A stretch of DNA of 64,000 nt from Ascarosepion bandense (Eukaryota > Mollusca > Cephalopoda > Sepiida > Sepiidae): the NCBI GenBank assembly GCA_037127315.1, contig JBBBDQ010000348.1, forward strand, positions 2,789,501 through 2,853,500. The letters run 5' to 3'. Positions 10,692-21,282 of this stretch are shown piece by piece. A model generated the notes under the pieces. It saw only the letters and a list, made by a program, of their open reading frames with translations, was not told where the DNA came from and did no database searches. Position 1 is the first letter of the stretch; every line of letters begins with the position of its first letter. The position numbers and the translations under genes were made by a program.

Positions 10692-10984
10692 GTCAGTCAG
10701 TTAAGTGCCATACGTGATACGCGCTTGGGCGATCATGTCTCTTTTGAAACATGACTGACTGTGCAGAATACTATCCCATTGCTTTCTGCGGTAGACTGGT
10801 GGCCAGCCAAGGCTATAGAACCCTATTTGTCCTGTTATTTAACCCATAACTAGAGAGAAGAGGCTGATTAATACCTTTCCCAAGGGTATTTGTGCGTAAG
10901 TGAATGCAAAGAATTCAACTGGAATTCGAACTCGGCTCCCCGAATTCCCGTTCTGAGCTGATATTCACTACACCACAACGCACA
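10692..10984 (-). mobile_element. SINE-A, nearly full length
   Basis: Tail at 10692 and tRNA head ending near 10984. ATCTAGT-like direct repeats flank both ends. A small deletion removes part of the body around 10770. Confidence 0.8.
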
Positions 10985-11029
10985 TCTAGTACTACGATTA
11001 AATTCATAAAATTTAGTTACTGTAGCGGA

Positions 11030-11330
11030 AAGTTCAGCATGAAAGTATTTATAGAAAAGGGACAGGAAGCTAATTTACGGCAGTTGTGAAGTGACTATGC
11101 CAGGTCAGGTTCAATAATATAGCAGTGGCTTCTTTTGATTATATCTAAAATATCTAAATATGTAACGGGAGCAACGGGCCAGATATGACAGCATTTTTCA
11201 AAGGCAGATGAAATGATAAACTTATGAATATGTAAAATGGATTCTGGCTTGAAAAATTGTCTAGTATGATGTGATGGACCTACTTTCTTAGTAGCAGACC
11301 TAGCAATTGAATAAATATAATATTTCTACT
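11030..11330 (-). pseudogene. Old LINE (LINE-B relative) RT C-terminal fragment
   Basis: On the minus strand it aligns with the RT C-terminal part of LINE-B. Recognisable pieces correspond to SILHIHKF, CCHIWP and a KVG-like segment. It is much more diverged than the other copies and has stops. Confidence 0.55.
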
Positions 11331-11871
11331 TCTTGTCAGCGGAGAATGTTTGCTTGTAAATGCAAAATGAGTCATATTCCTAAAAGTTATTGTCAGCCAT
11401 GCTGCTGAGAGATGGTGCAATATATTCTCTCAGATGATTAAAAGAGTTTCATTTTGGAAAAGTTTTAGGTAAATCAATAAAATCTGTCGAATCTGTTACC
11501 TGCCTACTGAAAAAGATATGAAAATCCGCATAGCCTCTTTGAATAAAATGAATGTAATCTGGAAATTTAATCTACGAGACAAACTAAAACAGAAATTCTT
11601 TGGTGCCAATGCAGAGTCTGATGCTGAGAGATTCCGTTAATATCTATTGGAGGCAACGCACTGCGAGCGAACAAAATACCTCTGTCTTCTTTGGAAACCT
11701 AAATATGGAGCAAGATGGGTTAGTCCTTCATCAACCACCTACATTCGCCAACTATATAATGCCACAGGATGTCACCTTAATGATCGCCCGACCTTGATGC
11801 AGGACCGTAACCTTTGGTGTGAATAGCTCAGCTGAATGTTTAATAAACTGTTGAGTTTTTACAGGACCCTA
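11331..11871. other. Unassigned sequence
   Basis: It holds a 65-codon open frame (11600-11797) without a recognised domain. No repeat match was noticed. Confidence 0.4.
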
Positions 11872-12422
11872 CTAATATCGGGTCCTTTGTTCATGCCGAA
11901 AATCTTTAGTTATGTTTCTCACGTTAATTTTGTGTGCTGTCCTAACAGATAGGCTCAAAGTCCTTGCAATGTCATCCACTGTCACCCTTTTGTCAGACTG
12001 AATGAGGTCATTGACTGATTTGATCACCACAGAAGACCTCACTTTTGTAGGCCTCTCAGGCCTATCTTCATTGTCAACACTGCTCCGTCCTTCTTTAAAC
12101 ACTTACGCCCACTTGTAGACATTCTTTTGCTGGAACATGTGGTACCATACACAGTTGACATTCTCCTATGAATTTCAGCTGGTTTGCATCCTTCAGCAAC
12201 CAAAACTTGATAACTGACCTCTGTTTAATCCTGGAGCATGCTTCTTGGTCGACCATCTTTGTTGATCTCCAAAACTCTCAAAGATTTTTTTTTCAATCTG
12301 CAAAAAAATTTAGTCTCTTTGAAAAAGAAGTAGAGGGACAATTTTTAAAATATGTAAGCTTTTATCTGTATTAGAAGGCTTTATACCGAAAAATTCACAT
12401 TGTTTATTGAATGAACCTCGTA
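11872..12422 (-). mobile_element. Mariner-A, 5' half
   Basis: The terminal repeat lies at about 12378-12422. The transposase N-terminus reads leftward from about 12256, including MFKEGRSSVDNEDRPERPTK and RVTVDDIARTLSLSV in the 11872-12102 frame. The catalytic domain and the other terminus are missing. Confidence 0.75.
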
Positions 12423-13325
12423 TATATTTTTCTGGTGTTAAAAAAACAGTGCTCAATGTAATATAATCAATAGTTCTATAATTAATAGGTAAAACAGTTT
12501 TAGGGAATATTGTGTACGTCTTGTGCAAATGGGAGAAGGTGGGTTACAATTTTTACTTTAGAACAAAGGTTTATTAGGTTTAAATGGAAGAATCAATATT
12601 AATCCTTGTCAACGTATTTGAGCAGATATTTATTTCTGTGTTTGTTCAATTTACGTCTTTTGTTTTGTGAAATTAGCGCTGAAAATTATTATGAAATTTA
12701 ATTTATCTTTTTTAGAAAACTCGTTACTTTAAAACAGTAACGAGTTTTCTAAAAAAGATAAATTAAATTTCAAATTATAAGATTTTGTATTTGCAATAAT
12801 ATAAAATTTTAAGATAATTGTATGATTTTATAAGATTTTATAAAATTTAACATCAACATCCGAATTGATGTTATCTCTATAAATTATAATTTCGGTCATT
12901 TACTGTGATATACATATTTTACAACATAAGTTATGAAATATATTTATTGATGTTCTTAAAAGAACTACAGCTAACCTTAACCAGTTTTTAGTCTAGTGGA
13001 ATGGCTGAATTGCTTGTGAAATCTTTCCGATGTCAGTTTGGATATTATTACTAAAAGGTTGCTTAAACTATATGAGGTTACGTTTACAGTGTTTCGGCTG
13101 AATTTTCAGTCCTTTATATTTTATCCACGTAATCAAGGAGAAAATGAAAGATGAAAGATGACCAAGGGAAGAGTATGAGTGTTTTGATGCTGGAGAGCAG
13201 TATTGAGTAATTCAGGAATGGACAGATACTACACACTAACCTTAGAAAAAATGCAGAATAAAAATACAGATTATTGTGGCATTTTTCAACATAATACGAT
13301 GTCTTCTATAATCGCACTACCTACT
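12423..13325. other. AT-rich stretch with one perfect hairpin
   Basis: Apart from the hairpin at 12692-12772 I see no element or gene here. Confidence 0.5.
12692..12772. repeat. Perfect 37 bp inverted repeat with 7 nt loop
   Basis: The arms at 12692-12728 and 12736-12772 are exact reverse complements, with loop TTAAAAC. No mismatch in 37 bp implies recent origin or correction. It could form a cruciform, or a hairpin RNA if transcribed. No target duplication or second copy was seen. Confidence 0.9.
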
Positions 13326-14502
13326 AATTCTGTAAATTCAATAAATTAGGTGAATTTTTCGGTATAAGGACTTGTACGAAGGTCATTCAATAAATAAAGT
13401 GAATTTTCCGGTATAAGGACTTCTACGAGGGTCATTCAATAAACAAGGTCAATTTTTTGGTATAAGGACTTTTACGAGTGTCATACAATAAATGATGTGA
13501 ATTTTTCGGTAGAAGGACTTCTACGAGGGTATTTCAATAAATAAGGTGAATTTTTCGGTATAAGGACTTCTACGAGGATCATTCAATAAATAAGGTGAAT
13601 TTTTCCGGATGAGGATTTCTAATACAGATATAAGCTTACTTATTTTTATTTTTCAATGTAGCCTCCCAGCAATGTCACACACTTTTCCCTTCTGGCTCAA
13701 CCTTCCGCATTCCCTCAGCCTAAAAAATCTTTCAGCCAATTGCTTGGTTTCAGCCAATTGCCCACAGCACTTTTAACTTCTCATCACTTTCAAACTCCGT
13801 GTCTCTCGTGAACGCTTTCAAGGGACCAAACAGGTAAAAGTCTGAAGAGGCAAGGTCTTGGTCTTAAGCTGGATGAGGGAGCAGTTTTCAGGCCAGCTCG
13901 TTGATGGTCTGCACCGTTTCGGCTTCTGTGTGAGGCTTTGCGTTTTGTTGATGCAAGACGACTCCATTTCACTGATGATCATGGACAATTTTGTGTGCTG
14001 TCTCAACAGATAGGGTCACAGTCTTGTAACGTTATCCATTGTCACCCTTCTGTCAGATTGAATGAGGTCATTGACTGATTTGATCACCTCAGGATCCTCG
14101 ACACTGCTCCATCTTTGTTTAAACAATTTAGCCCAATTTTAGACATTTTTTGGTTGTAACATGTGGCACCATACATAGTTATCATTCTCTGATGAATTTC
14201 GAATAGTGTACCCTTCTGCAACCAAAAACATGATAACTGACCTCCGTACAATCCTGGAGCATACTTCTTGGTCGGTCATCTTTGTTAATCTCCAAAACTC
14301 TCAAAGTTTGTTTTTTTTTCAATCTGCAAAAAAAATTAAATCCTTTTGAAAAAGAAGTAAAAGAAAAAAAATTTAAAAAGTAAGTTTCTATATGTATTAG
14401 AAGTCCTTAAACCGAAAAATTCAACTTATTTATTGAATGACCCTCGTAGAAGTCCTTAAACCGAAAAATTCACCTTATTTATTGAATGACACTCCTATGT
14501 TA
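13326..14502 (-). mobile_element. Mariner-A with tandem termini on both sides
   Basis: Six or so 49 bp terminal units lie on the left (13326-13625) and two inverted units on the right (14400-14500). The minus-strand transposase remnant runs from about 14274 to 13626. Its N-terminal and C-terminal parts are retained. The middle is shortened and frameshifts are present. Confidence 0.75.
13626..14274 (-). pseudogene. Mariner-A transposase remnant
   Basis: The minus-strand reading begins near 14274 and shows the same N-terminal DNA-binding region as the other copies (VTRTL-like helix lost to changes). A C-terminal region around RPRPCLFRLLPVW sits in a shifted frame, corresponding to the DLAPSDFHLF block elsewhere. 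Several frameshifts are present. Confidence 0.65.
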
Positions 14503-15060
14503 CAACCCGATGGACAAGCTATTTTAATTAACAAGTTTTTACTTTTAGCTTTTTAACAATAATGTCCGGTCTATTTGCTTCAGTTGTTCTGTCTGTGTAG
14601 ATGGTGTAATCCCATAGAATGGTGACATCTTCTATTTCTGTAACCGGTGCAGTGTGATGTGCATACCCGTGTTTATTTACATTTTTTCCAAAGTGTTTGC
14701 ATATTTTCCAGTGTAAAGATAGCCCTACACTATCGTGACTATTTTTATATTCATTTGTGGCAAGAACAGAACATCCTGAGATTAGATGGTCTATTGTTTC
14801 TTGGTATTTATCAGAGAACCTGCATTTTGGATCCACATTATTACGTATTTACCTGAATGATCTTAGTAAAAACACTTTTGTCTTGCGCTGCAAGAATGAG
14901 GTCTTCAATTTCAGATTTTAATCCAGATGCACGTAACCATCGATAAGTATTTACTTTATCATCTTTGGGTTTATTAGCACGTTCTGGATATTGGCCATTC
15001 AGAAGTTTGTGTTGCCAGCGTTGTTTCATCTGTTCAAGAGCTTTATCCTTTATAGATTAG
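14503..15060 (-). mobile_element. R2/R4-like LINE, C-terminal fragment
   Basis: Minus-strand frames at 14841-15029 and 14528-14836 give WLRASGLKSEIEDLILAAQD, then a Cys/His segment (CRFS..ETIDHLISGC), then VTILWDYTIYTD and RPDIIVKK. This C-terminal zinc-like motif followed by RPD is typical of LINEs with a restriction-like endonuclease. A mariner terminus cuts it at 14502. The first CxxC pair has lost its second Cys. Confidence 0.65.
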
Positions 15061-15670
15061 TATTATTACTATTATTAGTATTATTAATGTTGTTGTTATT
15101 ATTTTTGTTTTTGTTGTTTTTTGTTGCTGCTGTTGAACTAGCTCTTGCATTGATTTAGTAGGATGTCTATCGAAGACTCAACCAAAGACTTCAAGCGGCA
15201 AAAGGACGTTTTTATTCGAAGATGCAAACAGAAATCAAACTAAATGAAATGTCATGTATTCATAGAAAATCATATTTAGGGTCTCTGCACGGGAGAAATC
15301 AACGCTAGATATGAAAAGTAGACATAAATTTTTGCAATTCATATATTTTAGGGATAGCAGGAATTTGATCCACGTATGTAAGTTATGGGGATATATTATT
15401 ATTATTTTTTTGTTGTTGTTTTTTTCTGTTGTTGTTGTTGTTGATTTCGTAGTTGTTAATTTTGGCACGAATACTTGAAGAGATTTAACGTAATTTTAAT
15501 TCTAACAAGAGCAACCGGTGCGAGTGATCGATAAATTCATCAAATACTAACGATGATAAAAAAACATTATTTACGTGAATCTCGCTGCCGGTTTAAACGT
15601 AATCTCATTTTCTCGTCATTTTCTACGGTAGAACAAATTACACAAACTCATACACACACTCACACACACA
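15061..15670. other. Low-complexity TTG/TTA-rich sequence
   Basis: It contains trinucleotide-like runs at about 15060-15120 and 15400-15450. No gene was recognised. Confidence 0.5.
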
Positions 15671-15673
15671 CTT

Positions 15674-15722
15674 ATAGATAGATAGATAGATAGATAGATA
15701 GAGAGATAGATAGATAGATAGA
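15674..15722. repeat. GATA microsatellite
   Basis: GATA repeats interrupted once by GAGA. They directly abut the fold-back element that follows. Confidence 0.9.
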
Positions 15723-15920
15723 TGTGAGTTTGTGACCCTGGTTTTCACGCTCTTGCGATCGTCAGACAAACTGATTAATTTTTTTTAATTAAAAAAAAAA
15801 TCAGACAAACTGATTAATTTTTCTTTTTAAATAAATCATTTTGACTGATTTAAAAAAAGAAATTAATCAGTTTGTCTGACGATTGCAAGAGTGTGAAACC
15901 CAGAGTCACATACTCACACC
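15723..15920. mobile_element. Fold-back MITE with ~65 bp inverted ends
   Basis: The left end (GTGAGTTTGTGACCCTGG...) and right end are diverged inverted repeats sharing TCGTCAGACAAACTGATTAA and TCTTGC blocks. A third, partial copy of GACAAACTGATTAATTTT lies in the middle. There is no coding capacity. The superfamily is not determined. Confidence 0.7.
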
Positions 15921-16141
15921 TATCGACATGAATCTGTCAGCTCTATCACTGATATTGAGCGCTTTCAAATAAGTACCACGCATATACAATATATAAATAA
16001 TATAATATATATAACGAATTGCATATATTTATATTTATAATCATATACATATACTTTTCACACACACACATATACATACATGCTCCGATCAACAGTTGTA
16101 TAATATCGGGGTTCTTGTAGTGCCATGTCGCGCATGGATAG

Positions 16142-16552
16142 GTGTCCCTGCAAGCGCTTTCGGTGGGCAACCCCGAGGCCACACCTTGTTGCAGCCCTAG
16201 CGAGTTTCCCTCCCAGCACAGATCATGGATAATGACCACCTGTATCCTCTACCCTAGGTCCCTTTCTACAAACAGAATCATGACTAAACAAGCCAGAAAT
16301 GACCCTAAACCAGTTAAATCCAAACCACCTAAACCCATTAACCTTTCCTTCACTAATATCCGGGGTATTCGTACTAACTTTCCGAGTGTAGAAGCGTTCC
16401 TGCATGAAAAGTCCCCTGACATCCTTGCGCTCTGCGAAACTAACCTCAACTCAGCTATTCCCTCCTCCGACCTCTTCATCCCTGGTTATCTTCCCCTTTT
16501 AAGGAAGGATACCACTGTCCACATGCATAGGCTGGGTGTCTATATCAGCTAA
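16142..16552 (+). pseudogene. LINE-B endonuclease N-terminus
   Basis: The frame contains LSFTNIRGIRTNFPSVEAF and ALCETNL. The Glu of ETNL is the metal-binding residue in APE-like endonucleases. The frame stops at 16552 and the domain resumes in another frame at 16571 ([19 protein letters not shown]). Confidence 0.75.
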
Positions 16553-16754
16553 CACCTCCCCATAGCTAGGGTGACTTCACTCGAATCTACTGACCACCAA
16601 TACATATGTCTCAGCCTGTCTCTCCTCAGTTCGGTTAGTTACCTATTCTTTCTTTACCGTTCTCCCTCCTCTCCTGACTGCTCCCTACTAGATAGCATTG
16701 CTGATGACATAGATAAGGCTATTTCCTATCACCCATTCGCCCACATATTTGTAT

Positions 16755-18118
16755 GCTGGAAGTTCTCTTCAGTCGTTCCTGTATTTAAGAATTGTGGTGA
16801 ACCCACGGACCCATCCAACTATCGCTCTATCAGTCTTCTACCGATATTCGGGAAGTATTAGAGGCTATAATCAATGCTGAAATAGTTCATCATCTCACCG
16901 CCCACAAACTGTTCTCTGACAGGCAATATGGATTCCGCTTTGCCAGGTCCACGGCCGAACGGCTAACAACCGTAACGGAGTACATGCTACAGGCCCTTGA
17001 TGAGTCTGACGAGGCTCGCGCGGTTGCTCTGGACATCTCCAAGGCTTTCGACAGGGGTTGGCACTCTGGCCTCCTATGCAAACTACGCGGTTATGGTATT
17101 ACCGGTCACCTGCTTGACCTAATCCAATCTTTCTTAAATAACCGCAAAATGAAGGTCGCTCTGAATGGGCGTGCATCTTCGTCCTACAGCACGAATGCTG
17201 GTGTCCCACAGGGCTCTATCCTGGGCCCGACGCTCTTCCTTATTTTCATCAACGACCTCCCAGATGAGATCAAGTCCCAAGTAGGCATTTTGCAGATGAC
17301 ACTACGATATACTCCCGCACCAGTAAGAAACCTGTCGTGGCGGACAGACATAATCTCGCTGCTGACCTTGAACGGGATCTACACTCTGTGGTGAACTGGG
17401 GCAAGAAGTGGTTTGTCAACTTCAATTCATCTCAGACCAAGCTGTTGTCTGTCAACCATTACAGGCAACCTCTCCTGCCTCCCATAAGCATGGACCAAAC
17501 GATTCTCCCGGAGAGTAATACACTACGCCTCCTCGGACTAAGCCTGTCCTCAGACCTCAAATGGAACCACTATATTGAATCCATAGCAAAATCTACTGCT
17601 AAGAAGATTGGGTCACTATGTCGATCCAGGATGTTTTTTCCACCTGAATCCATCCTGCATATATACAAGTCAACCATCCGTCCGTGCATGGAGTGCTGCT
17701 GCCATTTATGGTCAGGTGCCCCTGCCGTTCCCCTCGGTGTTCTTGACAGGCTCCAAAGGAGAGTCTGTAATGTGATAGGTTCTGATCTGGCGGCTCGACT
17801 GCAGCCACTTCACCATCGTCGAAATGTGGCCTACCTTTGTCTGTTCTATAAATACTTTCATGGCTTATGCTCAGACGAACTTAAGTCACTGATGCCTCCT
17901 CAACAGGTGTTTACTCGCGCAACCAGACTGGCAACTGGGCCCCACCCATTCACAGTCAGGTTAGCCAAATGCAGACGAACAATTCTACTCCTTCAGCTTC
18001 TTCTCTCGCACTTCCGGCCTGTGGAATTCGCTCCCGTATTCTTGCTTTCCTGACGGCTATAACCTCCAGAAATTTAAATGCAAAGTCAATACTCATCTTC
18101 TAACCACTGGACTCTAGC
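16755..18118 (+). pseudogene. LINE-B reverse transcriptase remnant
   Basis: Across several frames it shows [27 protein letters not shown] (motif A), AGVPQGSILGPTLFLIFIND (motif B), then a frameshift in the YADD region (near 17285-17300). It then continues with WGKKWFVNFNSSQTKLLSVN and the C-terminal segment ending in LFYKYFHGLCSDEL. The catalytic YADD motif is lost to a deletion. Confidence 0.8.
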
Positions 18119-18304
18119 TCTCTCCCCGTATAACCTTCCCTTTCTCTCCACCTATGTATCTGTCATCGCGCCTTCTTTCTCAGCTTTCTATTGTTCCTTT
18201 CTAACTAATGTACTCCTCACTTTTTTCTAATTAATCTTTTTACATTTATGTAGCCCCCTGCACATCAATGGCGTTTCCGCCTTGCTCGGGGTGAAATGAT
18301 TAAA

Positions 18305-18312
<8 letters not shown>

Positions 18313-18335
<23 letters not shown>

Positions 18336-18340
18336 TATCA
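18313..18340. repeat. TA microsatellite at LINE-B tail
   Basis: An AT run immediately downstream of the LINE 3' A-run. Confidence 0.8.
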
Positions 18341-18492
18341 TTATATATTAATGCATGTTTCATTAAATAATACAGACAAGTTTTGTCTATTTATTTTATG
18401 TAAACTTTTTCATATTTTCTGATAAGCTTAAAGCATTATCATTAAATGGCGAAAGAAAATGACAATATCGATACATAATTTTAGATAATCTA

Positions 18493-18530
18493 ATCTAAGC
18501 TTTCGGCTAATATAAGCCTTTTTCAAAGAT
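18493..18530 (-). ncRNA. Degenerate Penelope-type hammerhead motif
   Basis: On the minus strand: stem I ATCT, TTGAAAA (core CTGAAGA changed), stem GGCT/AGCC, GAAA, palindromic AGCT, then AGAT closing stem I. Stem I differs from the copy at 32038 by paired changes. The core is probably inactive. Confidence 0.5.
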
Positions 18531-18587
18531 GTCAAATTACATTATATACTTACAGACAAACCATAATGACAAACTGTTTTTGATTAC

Positions 18588-18785
18588 ATGGAAGATTTCC
18601 AAGCAACAACAAACTCATACAATATTCCGAAAATAAAAACCCTAGCTAAAAATACAACTATAAATAAACATGAAAACAAGAAACAAAAACTAAAAATTCT
18701 CGAGGCTATAAACATAAAACAGTTGAAACCTAACCTGAACAAGATAAATTATGAAATCTCCACAAATATCCTTAAATGCCTATAA
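18588..18785 (+). pseudogene. Penelope-like GIY-YIG domain C-terminus
   Basis: The frame ends KQKLKILEAINIKQLKPNLN and then KINYEIS. This is the conserved tail of Penelope-type GIY-YIG endonucleases and matches QILETMYIKSKQPTLNKIN at 31.8 kb. The upstream catalytic part is missing. Confidence 0.7.
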
Positions 18786-18915
18786 TTAATAACAATGGCT
18801 TCTCATAATTAGTATTAATTGTTTTTACTCTCGCTTGGTCATGTGTGACGTCATGATGCGATATTTGCTTCTAGTGTTTTAAATGCACGAGTTTGTTGTT
18901 GCTTGGAAATCTTTC

Positions 18916-19409
18916 CTAGCTTTAGTAGTTCAAACTTTCACGGCCAAGGCCCGCGAATCTTCGTTATTCCCTATTCGTTTTTTTCGACTGTTTTTATTCT
19001 CGACGCGATCCCTTTCCTAATATTTGACCACATTATCGAATATTATAATTTATTTTCCTTTTATTTTATTAATCCTAGAACTGTTTACATGTCATTGAGA
19101 TGCTCTAATACTGAGTGATCGGTTTATTACTTAATAACAAACGGAAATCTATCATCGACTGTAGGTCCATCAGAATATTTTTTATTACTAAGTGTGGTGC
19201 TGAAATATTTAGCCTCCAATGTAAGACAAAGACGTTAAAATCGAACGGTCAAGACTTTAATCAAATAAACCAGTTGAATCTTTCATGAAAACAAGAGATA
19301 TACTTGAACAACGAAATGTAAATAGATTTATGGATTAACGAGTAAAGGAAACATTTTTAGCAATATCGAGAACAGGAGATTGACACTTTGGGAAGAGTAT
19401 CTCCATTTT
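18916..19409. other. Unassigned AT-rich sequence
   Basis: No domain or repeat match was noticed. Confidence 0.4.
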
Positions 19410-20110
19410 ACTAAACTCTCAAAGTTTTCCTTTGTTTGTCTATTATTTTGTTCACTGAGTTAGATTGTTCTCATTCCATGAGTCATGCCGCTTCCAGATG
19501 TCTCGCTTAACTCTATTTAAATCATCTCTCTTTTTTTTCCTTACCTTTTATTTTGTGCATTGACTTTCATTGTTCTCGTTCCATGAGTCCTGCCACTTCT
19601 AGATGTCTCGGTAATCTTCATTTAACTCAACTTTCAACGTTTTGTGCCCTTTATTTTGTTCACTGGGTTAGATTGTTCTGATTCCATGAGACATGCCACT
19701 TACAGATGTCTCGGTTAATTCTATTTAAATCATCTCTCAAATTTTTTTGTTTACCCTTTATTTTGTGCATTTGGTTACATTGTTCTCGGTCCATGAGTGA
19801 TGCCACTTCCAGATGTCTCGGTAATCTCTATTTAACTTAATTGTCAACGTTTTTTGCCCGTTTTTTGCCCTCTATTTTGTTCACTGGGGTAGATTGTTCT
19901 CATTCCATGAATAATGCCACTTCCAGATGTCGAGGTAATCTCCAATTAACTCAACTCTCAACGTTTTATTTACCCTTTATTTTGTTCTCTGGGGTAGATT
20001 GTTCTCATTCCATGAGTCATGCCACCTCCAGATGACTCAGTTATCTCTAATTAACTTAACTCCAGATAACTGAGATATCTGGAACTTGCATGAGTCATGG
20101 AGTTGGAATA
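19410..20110. repeat. ~105 bp minisatellite, six units
   Basis: The anchor CCATGAGT-ATGCC recurs at 19476, 19581, 19684, 19791, 19905 and 20009. Early units alternate between an ATTTAAATCATCTCTC type and an ATTTAACTCAACTTTCAACG type, so there is a ~208 bp higher-order period. Confidence 0.85.
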
Positions 20111-20382
20111 ATTTACCCCTGTGAATAAAATAAAGGGTGCGATTCACAATTCTACTCAGCTGAAGGTCGAGGCGCAAAACGGCCGAATCATTGTGAATAT
20201 TGCAACAAAGATGAGGACAAGAATTTCATCATTCTAAATAATGTAAATGATTACAATAGATTATCTCAGAAATATAGAAAAATATTGAAGAATGAATTAC
20301 ATTTGGGATAATCCAAACCAAAGTCTACCTACCTATCTAGCATTTTCTTTTGATTTTCATACTAACAAATTTATATTCGATA
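20111..20382. other. Unassigned sequence before MITE array
   Basis: No gene or repeat was recognised here. Confidence 0.4.
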
Positions 20383-20612
20383 TTAAACCTCTAGGGCCAT
20401 TCGTATCATATTTGATACAGTATTTCCCTATAAGGAAACATTTGATATTTCCCTATAAGGAAACATTTGGCATTCATTGACTGAGCAGTCAGTACTGCTT
20501 TCATTTGAAATTTATAAAATATTTCTCTTAAAAAATTTTTCAGGAAAATATTTCTTTCAAGGCTTGTTTTCATACTGTATCAAATATGATACGAATGGCC
20601 CTAGAGGGTTAA
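20383..20612. mobile_element. piggyBac-type MITE, copy 1
   Basis: TTAA lies at both edges (20383-20386, 20609-20612), with ~40 bp inverted ends (CCCTCTAGGGCCATTCGTAT) and an inner palindrome ATCATATTTGAT. TTAA targets with CCCT-starting ends are diagnostic of the piggyBac superfamily. It is non-coding. Confidence 0.8.
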
Positions 20613-20707
20613 TAATATAATATGATTAAGACTTCTACTTGTCATAAAGTGGGGGATCAGTTCTATATTGTTATGAAGTAATAAACAGATCCCCCACTAA
20701 TTACTAC
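20613..20707 (+). repeat. Linker repeat between MITEs
   Basis: Same unit as the composite SINE linker at 3574-3687. It holds GTGGGGGATC and GATCCCCCAC able to pair. Confidence 0.8.
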
Positions 20708-20937
20708 TTAACCCTCTAGGGCCATTCGTATCATATTTGATACAGTATTTCCCTATAAGGAAACATTTGGTATTTCCCTATAAGGAAACATTTGGTATTC
20801 ATTGACTGAGCAGTCAGTACTGCTTTCATTTGAAATTTATAAAATATTTCTCTTAAAAAATTTTTCAGGAAAATATTTCTTTCAAGGCTTGTTTTCATAC
20901 TGTATCAAATATGATACGAATGGCCCTAGAGGGTTAA
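20708..20937. mobile_element. piggyBac-type MITE, copy 2
   Basis: TTAA at 20708-20711 and 20934-20937, with essentially the same sequence as copy 1. It was probably copied with its flanking repeat rather than inserted independently. Confidence 0.8.
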
Positions 20938-21132
20938 TAATATAATATGATTAAGGCTTCTACTTGTCATAAAGTGGGGGATCAGTTCTATATTGTTATG
21001 AAGTAATAAACAGATCACCCCACTAATTACTACTTGATAATATAATATGATTAAGGCTTCTACTTGTCATAAAGTGGGGGATCAGTTCTATATTGTTATG
21101 AAGTAATCAACAGATCCCCCACTAATTACTAC
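20938..21132 (+). repeat. Two tandem linker repeats, one an empty site
   Basis: Two ~100 bp linker units in tandem. The junction ACTACTTGATAATATAA near 21031-21050 is the unoccupied version of the MITE insertion point (TTGA in place of TTAA). Confidence 0.8.
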
Positions 21133-21282
21133 TTAACTCTCTAGGGCCATTCGTATCATATTTGATACAGTATTTCCCTATAAGGAAACATTTGGTATTT
21201 CCCTATAAGGAAACATTTGGCATTCATTGACTGAGCAGTCAGTACTGCTTTCATTTGAAATTTATAAAATATTTCTCTTAAA
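21133..21282. mobile_element. piggyBac-type MITE, copy 3, truncated
   Basis: It begins with TTAA and the same inverted end, then breaks off at about 21282 after ATTTCTCTTAAA. Confidence 0.8.

Larger units (their letters stand above)
16081..18312 (+). mobile_element. LINE-B copy with internal endonuclease-RT deletion
   Basis: The 5' UTR lies at 16081-16250 and matches 23.8 kb. The endonuclease N-terminus (16260-16750) is fused directly to the start of the RT (16755), with most of the endonuclease and the linker deleted. The RT continues with frameshifts to about 18115, followed by a 3' UTR ending GGGGTGAAATGATT plus A-run at 18312. Confidence 0.8.
18480..18915 (+). mobile_element. Penelope-like element fragment with inverted ends
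   Basis: An inverted hammerhead-like motif (18493-18530) is followed by the 3' end of a GIY-YIG frame (18588-18785). About 30 bp at 18590-18620 (GATTTCCAAGCAACAACAAA) recurs inverted at 18883-18912. Inverted terminal pieces are common in Penelope-like insertions. Confidence 0.65.
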
